64,000 nt of DNA from JAKFEW01 sp036675505 (GTDB lineage Bacteria; Cyanobacteriota; Sericytochromatia; S15B-MN24; JAQBPE01), in contig JAKFEW010000058.1 of NCBI GenBank assembly GCA_036675505.1, positions 73,291-137,290 on the forward strand. The letters are read 5' to 3'. How positions within the stretch are numbered: the stretch's first letter is position 1; every line of letters begins with the position of its first letter. The translations under genes were made by a program, and so were the position numbers. The notes under the pieces were generated by a model. That model was not told the DNA's origin. It was given only the letters and a program-made list of their open reading frames with translations, and searched no databases. Shown here in pieces: positions 48,272 through 55,378 of the stretch.

Positions 48272-49954
48272 TTAGAGGTCGCCGACGGCGACGTTGTCGG
48301 CCGTCTTCTTGGTGGTGTCCTCGTTGAGCTCGCTGACCTGGTTCCCGGCGGGGTCCTTCACGTTCGTGTCGACGAGGACCTTGATTTGCTCGAGGTTCGC
48401 GGGCAGGACCGACTCCGGGATGAAGATCGAGACCATCTTCGCATCCTCGTCGCTCGGTTCGATGAACACGTCGGTGTCCTGGTCGTTGTCGGCGCTGCCC
48501 TCGGCGAACCGGATCGGGTTCTGCGGGCCGCTGACGTCGTTTTCGAAGTCGGTGGCATCGTCGGTTGCCGTGTCGAATTCCTCGACGTCCTCCTCGAGAT
48601 CGACGCCATCGAGATCGTCGCCATCGTCCGAGAAGGCGAAGACGTAGTTCTCGAGCTCGATGAGCTCCTGGACGTAGCCCTTCGCGTCCGGATAGACGCG
48701 CATTGCCTCGGAGAATACCAGATCGACCTGCAGGTAGTCGCCGCCCTCGTGATCCGCACGCCGTGTGTTGGACGTGTCGACGCTCACGAGCTTCGGCTTT
48801 ACGTCGTCCTCCGCCACGTCGAACGAGGAGGACTGCTGGTGCGTTTCCTCCCAGCGGTCGTCGCCGCTGGTAGCGTCCGACTCGAAGGTGAGGCTCGCCT
48901 TCTTGACCGCGAAGTAGGCCACTCCCGCCCCCGGCTCGACCCGGCCGAGCACGTTGCCCTCGGCGTCTTCGATCAGGTCGGCGCCGGACGCGCGGAGCAA
49001 CCGGAAGCGGTAGGTCTTGTCCTCGTCATCGAGCGCGCGCAGCGGCGCGTTGAACGCGACGGACATTTCCGTGTTCTCGGCGTTCCAGGTGAACTTGACG
49101 CGCTCGGCGCCATCCAGGAAGGAGCTGTTCTCGGTGATCGCGATGCGGGCGACCGATTCGCCCGCGTCCGCGGCGATGTCATCCGGGATCAGGTCGGTCG
49201 GCGCCGCGGCGGTGTCGATGATGAACGCGTCCTCGACCTCGGTCCGCGCGTCGGCGTCCAGCGTCTCGCTGAAGCGAATCTTGTAGGTGAGCTTGTCGGC
49301 GGCGACCGGGCTCGAACCGGGGGTCGCGGAGACCACCTCGGGGTAGTTCGAAACGAAGTAGGCCTCACCGGCCAGGTCGTCGGCATTCGAGGTGCCGGTG
49401 GTGCCGAAGTCGAGCGTGTTGCGGTTGTTGACGTTGGCCTGCAGCGAGGTCACGCGCGTGCGGCGCGTCCAGCCGGCCTTCGTGACCGAGACCTCGATCT
49501 GGGTGCCGACAGGCACATTGTTGATGACGTAGTTGCCACCCTGCGAGGCGGTCGTGGCGGAGTACGGCGCGCGCGTGTCCAGCGACTTGACGGTCACTTC
49601 GGCGCCCTCGATGGTGGCACCTTCCTCGTCGTAGATCTTGCCTTGCAAAATTGTCTTCTCGCCGGACGGCGCAGGGTTGCTGGTGCCCGCTGCCGATGGC
49701 TTCACCGTCGGCGAGGCGCCGCTCGCGGGGGCGGCGGATGCGCCACCAGCCGCCGGGGAGGCCGCCGACGCGCCTGTTGCCACCGGCGATGTCACGGCGC
49801 CCGGCGCCGCGGACGCACCGACCGCGGGGGCGGGCGAGAACTTGGCGTCACCTTGCAGCGGCGGTGCCGTGCCGGCATTGGGGCAGCCGGCGAGCGTGGC
49901 GACGCTCAAAGAGCCGGCGATGAAGACGCGGGTCAACGACGAGGGGAAATTCAT
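48272..49954 (-). CDS. Big_5/carboxypeptidase-regulatory lipoprotein (array copy 4)
   Basis: 560 aa. Lipobox VATLAGC; Ala/Ser/Pro/Gly/Thr linker (~25-75); regulatory-like domain (LQGKIYDEEGATIEGAEVTV, VEVSVTKAGWTRRTRVTSL-type stretch) followed by acidic Big_5 domains (FVSNYPEVVSATPGSSPVA, LTYKIRFSETLDADARTEVE, DYLQVDLVFSEAMRVYPD). ATG 49954 is fixed by GGAGGG about 10 nt upstream; a longer open frame upstream has no signal peptide. Most similar to copy 5. Transcribed alone or with the small lipoprotein gene upstream, then terminated at 48241-48266. Confidence 0.85.
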   Translation of the reverse strand: MNFPSSLTRVFIAGSLSVATLAGCPNAGTAPPLQGDAKFSPAPAVGASAAPGAVTSPVATGASAASPAAGGASAAPASGASPTVKPSAAGTSNPAPSGEKTILQGKIYDEEGATIEGAEVTVKSLDTRAPYSATTASQGGNYVINNVPVGTQIEVSVTKAGWTRRTRVTSLQANVNNRNTLDFGTTGTSNADDLAGEAYFVSNYPEVVSATPGSSPVAADKLTYKIRFSETLDADARTEVEDAFIIDTAAAPTDLIPDDIAADAGESVARIAITENSSFLDGAERVKFTWNAENTEMSVAFNAPLRALDDEDKTYRFRLLRASGADLIEDAEGNVLGRVEPGAGVAYFAVKKASLTFESDATSGDDRWEETHQQSSSFDVAEDDVKPKLVSVDTSNTRRADHEGGDYLQVDLVFSEAMRVYPDAKGYVQELIELENYVFAFSDDGDDLDGVDLEEDVEEFDTATDDATDFENDVSGPQNPIRFAEGSADNDQDTDVFIEPSDEDAKMVSIFIPESVLPANLEQIKVLVDTNVKDPAGNQVSELNEDTTKKTADNVAVGDL

Positions 49955-50121
49955 GGCGGGGAGCCCTCCTGTAAGACTTATTTGCCAGATTGAGGTGCTG
50001 TGGTGCTGTGATCCATAACCGTGATGGGCCTTTCGAGCAACCAATCAGGCATCCTCATACCCGCTCCACGCCTCGGCATGCTTAGCAGGGTGTATTAGAT
50101 CACGACGGAAACTTATCGATG

Positions 50122-50517
50122 TCAGTGCTTGAGCGGATTGATCCGCCGCTCGCTCTTGAAAACCCGCATCATGCGGTGACAGGTCGGCTTCAGATCATTC
50201 TCGCCGACGCATGAGATGAATTCGCTGGGGTGTAGGTTGACCTTGTCGCCAGCCTTGAGCGTCTTGAGCTTCTCAGCCTCGTCCCACAGCACCGGGTAGA
50301 CCTTTTCGTCGAGCTTGATGTAGTAGCCCGTCGCGGTACCCCAGTTCTGCTTGTAGGGATCGGCGCCACCCTGGTAAATGAGCTGTTTCTCGCTCTCCAC
50401 CGTCTTGATCTCCTGAATGGTACCAAAGACGTTGGGCTCGTCGAGCTTTTGTGGCAGTTCCTGCTTGCAGCCTGCCATCAGGGGGAGCAACAGCACGATG
50501 AGTGGGAAAATTCGCAT
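50122..50517 (-). CDS. Small lipoprotein, unknown function
   Basis: 131 aa. Lipobox PLMAGC, then a compact basic/acidic domain (VFGTIQEIKTVESEKQLIYQ, ATGYYIKLDEKVYPVLWDEA, AGDKVNLHPSEFISC) with two further cysteines (SCVGENDLKPTC) that could pair. It lacks the low-complexity linker of its neighbours. The stretch recalls OB-fold-like folds but no family is claimed. AGGAAA before ATG. It stands between two array copies, behind a terminator. Confidence 0.75.
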   Translation of the reverse strand: MRIFPLIVLLLPLMAGCKQELPQKLDEPNVFGTIQEIKTVESEKQLIYQGGADPYKQNWGTATGYYIKLDEKVYPVLWDEAEKLKTLKAGDKVNLHPSEFISCVGENDLKPTCHRMMRVFKSERRINPLKH

Positions 50518-50534
50518 GTGGTTTCCTGGAAGAA

Positions 50535-50566
50535 GGAGGAATGCTCCCGCGAAGAAGCATTCCTCC
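50535..50566 (-). terminator. Terminator after array copy 5
   Basis: GGAGGAATGCT and AGCATTCCTCC (11 bp, perfect) around a 10-nt loop; the minus strand continues TTCTTCC. It lies 34 nt past the stop at 50600. Confidence 0.7.
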
Positions 50567-50599
50567 CATTGCTACTAGAGCGTTTATGGTACCGAGTTC

Positions 50600-52414
50600 T
50601 TAGATGTTGGCTTCCACGACGTTGGCGTCGGCGTCGGCCTCTTCGATCTCGTTGCCCGCGGGATCCTGGACGCCTTCAACGCGCGCCTTGATCTCGTTGA
50701 CGTCGTCAAAGAAGGTGGGCTTGTCGACGAGCCAGATGAACAGGGTCGTCGGGTTGTCCTCGTCGACTTCCATGAAGATGTCGCCTTCGGCGAGATCGGG
50801 GTCGTCGACCGTCGACGCCGGGGCGTCTTCGATGTTGAAGACGTCGTTGCCGGTGGCGGCGAAGAAGAACTCTTCCTCGGCGTTGACGTCGTTCGCCAGG
50901 ACACCACCGTCGAGGGTGTTGTCCAGGTCGAGGACCGAAGCCACGGTGCCCAGCTGGACGCCGGTCGTCTGGTCGGCCTCCGACGAACCCTCGAGATCGA
51001 CATCGTCCAGATCGCCGTTGTCTTCGCCAACCGCGAACGTGTAGTTCCTGATGTCGAAGAGGTTGTTGCCGAAGATGCCGGTGTCCGAACCGCCGTAGGC
51101 AGCCATCGGCTCGCTGAAGGTCAGCTCGATGCGCTGATCGTCGCCCTCTTCGGTGACGTCGACCGCGGTCAGCTTGGGCGTGGTCTCGTCCTCACGGGCC
51201 TCGAAGTTCGAGACGGTGTCGTGCGTGAACGCCCAGTTGTCCTCGCCCGAGGTGCCCACGTCTTCGTTGATCGAGAGATCGGCTTCCTTGAAGGCGTTGT
51301 AGATCAGCTCGTCGGCAGCTTCGTAGTTGCTCTGGCTTCCGGCTTCGTCGGTGCCGAGCTGGTTACCGTCTTCGTCCTCGAGCTCGTTGTCCGGATCCTC
51401 GACGAGCAGGGCGATCTGGTACTTGGCCGTCTCGTTCTCGTCCGCGAGGAGCGCGCCACCGAACGTGAAGGTCACTTCGGTGCCTTCCGAGTTCCAGCTG
51501 GCGTTCATCTTGGTGCGCGAGCTACCCAGGAAGGAGTCACCCTCCTGCAGGGAGTAATCGAAAGCGGTCGCGACGAAATCCGCCGACGCGACGCCATCGT
51601 CCAGTTCGTCGTCTTCGCCTTGATTCTCGATGTCGAGGCCACCGAAGTCGTTGTCGCCGACGGCTTCGTCGCTGGCGGGCAGAATGGTGAAGACGTCTTC
51701 GAAGTTCTCCCGGCTGTCGTCGGTGAGGGCCTCCGAGAAAGTCAGCTTGAACGAGACCTTGGTGCTGTCGAAGTCGGTCGCCTCGTCAGCGGGCGTGGTC
51801 GAAATGATCTCGGGGTAATCCGAGATGAAGTACGCCTCACCGGTCGGATCATCATCGTTGTTGTCGGCGGAGCCACCGGCGGCGCCGAAGTTGATGACGT
51901 TCCGCTTGCCGGTCGCGGCCTTCTGGAACGAGCCGACGCGGCGACGGCTGGTCCAGCCGTCCTTCGTCGCGATGATCTCGACGTTCGCGCCTTCCGGCAC
52001 GTTGTTCACGACCCACGAACCGGCCTGCGAAGTGGCGGTCGCCGAGTAGGGAACCGAAGCGTCGAGCGACTTGATGGAGACGAGCGCGCCATCGACGGTC
52101 GCGCCATCTTCGTCATAGACGTTGCCCGACAGGATGACCTTTTCGCCCGAGGGCGGCTGGGCCGAAACGGCAACGGTGGGGGAAGCGCCGGGAGCGAGCG
52201 ATGCTGCAGGAGCCGTCGAAGCGACGGGGGCCGTCGAAGCGACGGGGGCCGTCGAAGCGACGGGGGCCGTCGAAGCGACGGGCGCGGTGGATGCGCCCGG
52301 AGTGGGCGAAGGGGTGCCCGTGCCGGTCGGAGCAGCCGCAGGGCAGCCGGTCAGCACCGCGAGGGACAGAGTCCCGGCGACGGCCGCGACCATCTGTTTG
52401 CGCGAGAATGCCAT
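50600..52414 (-). CDS. Big_5/carboxypeptidase-regulatory lipoprotein (array copy 5)
   Basis: 604 aa. Lipobox AVLTGC; a linker containing four to five copies of a PVASTA hexapeptide; regulatory-like domain (LSGNVYDEDGATVDGALVSI, NVEIIATKDGWTSRRRVGSF); acidic Big_5 domains (FISDYPEIISTTPADEA, VSFKLTFSEALTDDSRENF, RIELTFSEPMAAYGGSD). Wobble positions look less GC-rich than neighbours, which can accompany high expression. ATG 52414 begins the signal peptide. It has its own consensus promoter and terminator, so it is a single-gene unit. Confidence 0.87.
   Translation of the reverse strand: MAFSRKQMVAAVAGTLSLAVLTGCPAAAPTGTGTPSPTPGASTAPVASTAPVASTAPVASTAPVASTAPAASLAPGASPTVAVSAQPPSGEKVILSGNVYDEDGATVDGALVSIKSLDASVPYSATATSQAGSWVVNNVPEGANVEIIATKDGWTSRRRVGSFQKAATGKRNVINFGAAGGSADNNDDDPTGEAYFISDYPEIISTTPADEATDFDSTKVSFKLTFSEALTDDSRENFEDVFTILPASDEAVGDNDFGGLDIENQGEDDELDDGVASADFVATAFDYSLQEGDSFLGSSRTKMNASWNSEGTEVTFTFGGALLADENETAKYQIALLVEDPDNELEDEDGNQLGTDEAGSQSNYEAADELIYNAFKEADLSINEDVGTSGEDNWAFTHDTVSNFEAREDETTPKLTAVDVTEEGDDQRIELTFSEPMAAYGGSDTGIFGNNLFDIRNYTFAVGEDNGDLDDVDLEGSSEADQTTGVQLGTVASVLDLDNTLDGGVLANDVNAEEEFFFAATGNDVFNIEDAPASTVDDPDLAEGDIFMEVDEDNPTTLFIWLVDKPTFFDDVNEIKARVEGVQDPAGNEIEEADADANVVEANI
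52212..52283 (-). repeat. Four tandem 18-bp repeats in the lipoprotein linker
   Basis: The unit GCCGTCGAAGCGACGGGG occurs four times in succession, the last with one change, with almost no sequence variation. Each unit encodes six residues of the ASTAPV linker, so gain or loss of units keeps the frame and only changes linker length. Confidence 0.9.
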
Positions 52415-52536
52415 TGCTGTACAGTCCTCTTTTTCTGAGTGTGTGGGACGACTACTCACTGAAATCCGACGCGGGACCGCCGGTCTCTAGTGCGATGCGA
52501 TGAGGGTGCAGTTACCGTTAGATAAACTGGCCCTTA

Positions 52537-52565
52537 ATCCTAGAACCTTCGCTTGCTGGTGTCAA
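52537..52565 (-). promoter_or_regulatory. Consensus sigma-70 promoter of array copy 5
   Basis: On the minus strand: TTGACA (52565-52560), exactly 17-bp spacer, TAGGAT (52542-52537). The best promoter match in the window, in keeping with a strongly expressed surface lipoprotein. Confidence 0.8.
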
Positions 52566-52678
52566 ACCAGTAAGGCTGGAACGTGGAGTGGAGCGCAGTT
52601 CGCACCGGGGTCAGCGGGCCTAGAACAATGCCAGGCCGCAACCTTAACGAATTTATAGCACGCATTGGATCGGCCCAG

Positions 52679-52717
52679 TGTGGTCACAGTCACATCGCAT
52701 CTGTGAACGATCCCACA
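52679..52717. promoter_or_regulatory. Two tandem CRP/FNR-like palindromes
   Basis: TGTGG-N6-TCACA (52679-52694) and TGTGA-N6-CCACA (52702-52717), each one base off the TGTGA-N6-TCACA consensus, with centres 23 bp apart (about two helical turns). Placed between the divergent copy 5 and FtsA-like promoters. Confidence 0.45.
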
Positions 52718-52811
52718 AGCGGGTTTGCGTGCGGTCATTATGTAAAACCCCGTCCGTGCGGGCGTCACGCCGGCCTACGTACGCTCGCCAGCACTCTTCC
52801 GCGTCATTCGG

Positions 52812-52817
52812 GTACAA
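52812..52817 (+). promoter_or_regulatory. -10 box of the FtsA-like gene
   Basis: TACAAT, 39 bp before ATG 52857, with GGAGG at 52840-52844 as ribosome binding site. No good -35 is visible, which fits a promoter that depends on an activator such as one bound at 52679-52717. Confidence 0.5.
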
Positions 52818-52856
52818 TGAACCAACTCGCGCCGCTCCCTGGAGGTTTCTCCCGCT

Positions 52857-55028
52857 ATGTCCGTCGCCGCTCCGCTCATCGGGCCCATCTTCGCCCTCGA
52901 CATCGGCACGCGCAACGTCATCGGCATCATCGCGCAGCCGGAGGGCGATCGCCTCGTCATCCAGGCCATCGCCCTGCAAGAGCATGAAGAGCGGGCCATG
53001 CGCGACGGCCAGATCCACGACATCCCGAAGGTCGTGCGCGCCGTCCGCGCGGTGAAGCAGGCGCTCGAGAAGGCCACCGGCCTGACGCTCACCCAGGTGG
53101 CGATCGCCGCCGCCGGCCGCGCCCTCCAGACTATGCGCGCGCGCGCCAAGCAGGACGTCGGCATCGACCTGATCATCGACAAGGAACGCCTGCGCACCCT
53201 CGAGCTGAACGCGATCCAGGACGCCGTGGGCTCCCTTCGCTCGGAGGACACCCACTGCGTCGGCTACTCGATCGTCCACTACTACCTGGACGGCCAGCCG
53301 CTCGCGAACCTCGAGGGCCAGCGCGGCAAGGTCATCGAGGTCGAGCTGATCGCGACCTTCCTGCCACGCGTCGTCACGGACTCGCTCGTCGCCGTCTGCC
53401 ACCAGGCCGGCCTCGAGGTCATGAACCTCACGCTCGAGCCGATCGCCGCGATCAACGCGGCCGTGCCGCCGAACATGCGCGCGCTCAACCTCGCGCTCGT
53501 CGACATCGGCGCGGGCACCTCGGACATCGCGCTCACCCAGGGCGGCACGGTCATCGCCTACGCGATGGTGCCGGCGGCCGGCGACACGCTCACCGAGGCG
53601 ATCGCCGAGTCCTACCTGCTCGACTTCATGGAAGCCGAGCGCGTGAAGCACCTGCTCACCAGCGACGGCGCGATCACCTTCACCGACGTCCTCGGCCTCG
53701 AGCACACCTTCGCCGCCGAGGCGATCCGCCAGACCGTCCGCCCCGCGCTGGACACGCTCGTCCAGCAGATCGCGGACCAGATCCGCGAGATGAACGGCAA
53801 GCCGCCGGCGGCCGTGATCCTGATCGGCGGCGGCTCGCTCTTCCCGGCCACCGGCCCGCTGCTCGCCAAGGCCCTCGAGCTGGCCGAGAACCGCGTGGCG
53901 GTGCGCGGCACCGAGATGATCAAGCGCCTCGACGATTGCCCGCCCCTGCTCCAGGGCCCGCTCGGCGTCACGCCCGTGGGCATCGCGCTCGCGGCGCTCG
54001 AGGCGCCGGGCTTCCGCTTCCTCACGGTATACCTGGATGGCAAGGTGGTCAACCTCGAAGACTGGGGCTCCACCAAGGTGGTCGACGCGCTCGTCGCGGC
54101 CGGCTACAACTTGCAGGAGCTCACGCCGCGGCCCGGCAAGAACGTCTCGATCTCGATCAACGGCGAGTCCCGGCCCTTCCCGGGCGCGCCGGGCGGCCAT
54201 ACGCGTATCATGCTCAACGGCCAGCCCGCCACGCCGGACTCGGCGCTCAACGATGGCGCCACGATCCAGGTGATGCGCCCGCAGCCCGGCGAGGAAGATG
54301 CGCCGCTGCGCGTCTCCGACATCGTCGACCTGCGCCCGGTGCGCGTGCAGATCAACGGCCTGCACCTCGACTTCCCGCCGCTCGTGAAGGTGAACGGGCA
54401 GTCGATCATGGGCGATCGCCACCTCCATGACGGCGACGCGCTCACGATCGACCGCGCCGTGCGCGCCCTCATGATCCAGGCCGGCCTCAACGAGACGCCG
54501 AGCGCCGTGCTGCGCTACTGGTTCGACGGCGAGCCCAAGGAATACCTGCTACGCCAGATCAAGGTCACAATCGACGGCCAGCCCGCCTCCGTGGACCACG
54601 AGATCCGCGGCGGCGAAGTCGTCGAGGTCTCCCAGCAGCTCTTCCCGCACCCCACCATCGCTGACGTCCTGCCGTCCGGCACCAACACGCTCTCGCTGCG
54701 CCTGAACGACCGGCCGCTGCGCGTGCCCAACCCGGCGCTCGAGATCCTGATGGGCGGCGAGCCCGTGGCGCTCGACACGCCGGTGCCGGAAGGCGCCCAG
54801 CTGCGCCGGGAGTTCGGCAAGCGGATGACGGTCGCGGAGATCATCCCGATGATCCAGAACGAGATCGACGGGGACGAGAGTGACGAGTTGCTCATCACCG
54901 TGGACGGCAAGTTCGCGGACATGAGCACGGCGATCACCGCCAACAGCCTGATCGAGGTGCTGACGGACGAAGACGCCGACGCCGATGAGGACGAGTCCTC
55001 GGAAGCGAGCGAGTCGCGCGCGGGCTGA
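52857..55028 (+). CDS. FtsA-like actin-family ATPase with C-terminal beta-module chain
   Basis: 723 aa. Residues 1-390 are an FtsA/PilM-type actin-fold ATPase: phosphate 1 IFALDIGTRNVIGIIAQ, an inserted SHS2-like region (~80-200), phosphate 2 LALVDIGAGTSDIALTQ, and adenosine motif AAVILIGGGSLFPATGPLL. Residues ~430-702 form a chain of about 60-residue beta modules with the recurring pattern VxVNGxP-(~10)-LxDGxxIxV at ~450, 510, 569, 629 and 679. An acidic Asp/Glu/Ser tail ends the protein. No C-terminal amphipathic FtsZ/membrane helix is visible. Long FtsA-like proteins of about 700 aa exist in Clostridia. No ftsZ nearby; a role in division or envelope assembly is inference. Confidence 0.8.
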   Translation: MSVAAPLIGPIFALDIGTRNVIGIIAQPEGDRLVIQAIALQEHEERAMRDGQIHDIPKVVRAVRAVKQALEKATGLTLTQVAIAAAGRALQTMRARAKQDVGIDLIIDKERLRTLELNAIQDAVGSLRSEDTHCVGYSIVHYYLDGQPLANLEGQRGKVIEVELIATFLPRVVTDSLVAVCHQAGLEVMNLTLEPIAAINAAVPPNMRALNLALVDIGAGTSDIALTQGGTVIAYAMVPAAGDTLTEAIAESYLLDFMEAERVKHLLTSDGAITFTDVLGLEHTFAAEAIRQTVRPALDTLVQQIADQIREMNGKPPAAVILIGGGSLFPATGPLLAKALELAENRVAVRGTEMIKRLDDCPPLLQGPLGVTPVGIALAALEAPGFRFLTVYLDGKVVNLEDWGSTKVVDALVAAGYNLQELTPRPGKNVSISINGESRPFPGAPGGHTRIMLNGQPATPDSALNDGATIQVMRPQPGEEDAPLRVSDIVDLRPVRVQINGLHLDFPPLVKVNGQSIMGDRHLHDGDALTIDRAVRALMIQAGLNETPSAVLRYWFDGEPKEYLLRQIKVTIDGQPASVDHEIRGGEVVEVSQQLFPHPTIADVLPSGTNTLSLRLNDRPLRVPNPALEILMGGEPVALDTPVPEGAQLRREFGKRMTVAEIIPMIQNEIDGDESDELLITVDGKFADMSTAITANSLIEVLTDEDADADEDESSEASESRAG

Positions 55029-55049
55029 CGTTCTGCGCGCGACGTGGGC

Positions 55050-55229
55050 TCAGGGACCTGTCGCGGGCGGGGATCCCGCGCCCGGTCGAGGTCGGTCGCA
55101 AGTGGACTCCACCGGCTCCATCGCATCTCGGGACGACCCAAGCCCCTGAGCGTCCCAGCACAACTCTGATGCGAGGATCGTCGAGGGCGTGAGCGGATGG
55201 TCATTCGCTGCGGAGTAATGTTCGGACAT
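55050..55229 (-). CDS. Possible small ORF, 59 aa
   Basis: Starts MSEHYSAANDHPLTPSTILA and ends in a Pro/Gly-rich tail (RPRPGAGSPPATGP). AGGA lies 5 nt before ATG. No signal peptide or known family. It fills most of a gene-poor gap, which is weak support. It could be chance. Confidence 0.22.
   Translation of the reverse strand: MSEHYSAANDHPLTPSTILASELCWDAQGLGSSRDAMEPVESTCDRPRPGAGSPPATGP
55064..55084 (+). terminator. GC-rich hairpin after the FtsA-like gene
   Basis: CGGGC...GCCCG outer arms around GGGATCCC, 35 nt past the stop, without a T-run. Confidence 0.35.
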
Positions 55230-55378
55230 CGGATTCCTAAATGGCGAAAGGTGCGCGCTCGGTTCGCCCGGCCGTCCCTACACGATTGCACGCATCGATA
55301 ACGAAACCATAACCGACCCGAAAATTCGGACGGAAACCTCGAACGCGACACCGCGACACGAGTGGCGTCGAGCGAGGC

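Larger units (their letters stand above)
52415..52856. other. 442-bp divergent intergenic region
   Basis: No gene of its own is supported. It holds the promoter of array copy 5 (52537-52565, minus), a roughly 116-nt leader for that gene, two CRP-like palindromes (52679-52694 and 52702-52717), an AT-rich patch near 52640-52660 and the promoter of the FtsA-like gene at its right end. Confidence 0.7.
55029..55378. other. 350-bp region between convergent FtsA-like and TSP3 genes
   Basis: Contains a GC-rich hairpin 35 nt past the FtsA-like stop, one possible 59-aa ORF on the minus strand, and otherwise nothing recognised. A longer minus-strand open frame overlapping it (to 54515) is the antisense shadow of the FtsA-like gene. 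Confidence 0.6.

Noticed and set aside
49955..50121. Riboswitch or leader peptide upstream of array copy 4
   Set aside because: A 12-codon ATG...TAA frame exists and the region is AT-richer, but no known riboswitch core could be recognised.
52212..52283. Short direct repeats as a mini-CRISPR
   Set aside because: Units are contiguous with no spacers and are in frame in a lipoprotein linker.
54515..55351. 278-codon minus-strand ORF over the FtsA-like 3' end and the following gap
   Set aside because: Mostly antisense to a confident gene, Arg/Ser-rich, no domain or ribosome site. Only a 59-codon piece in another frame (55050-55229) was kept as a weak possibility.
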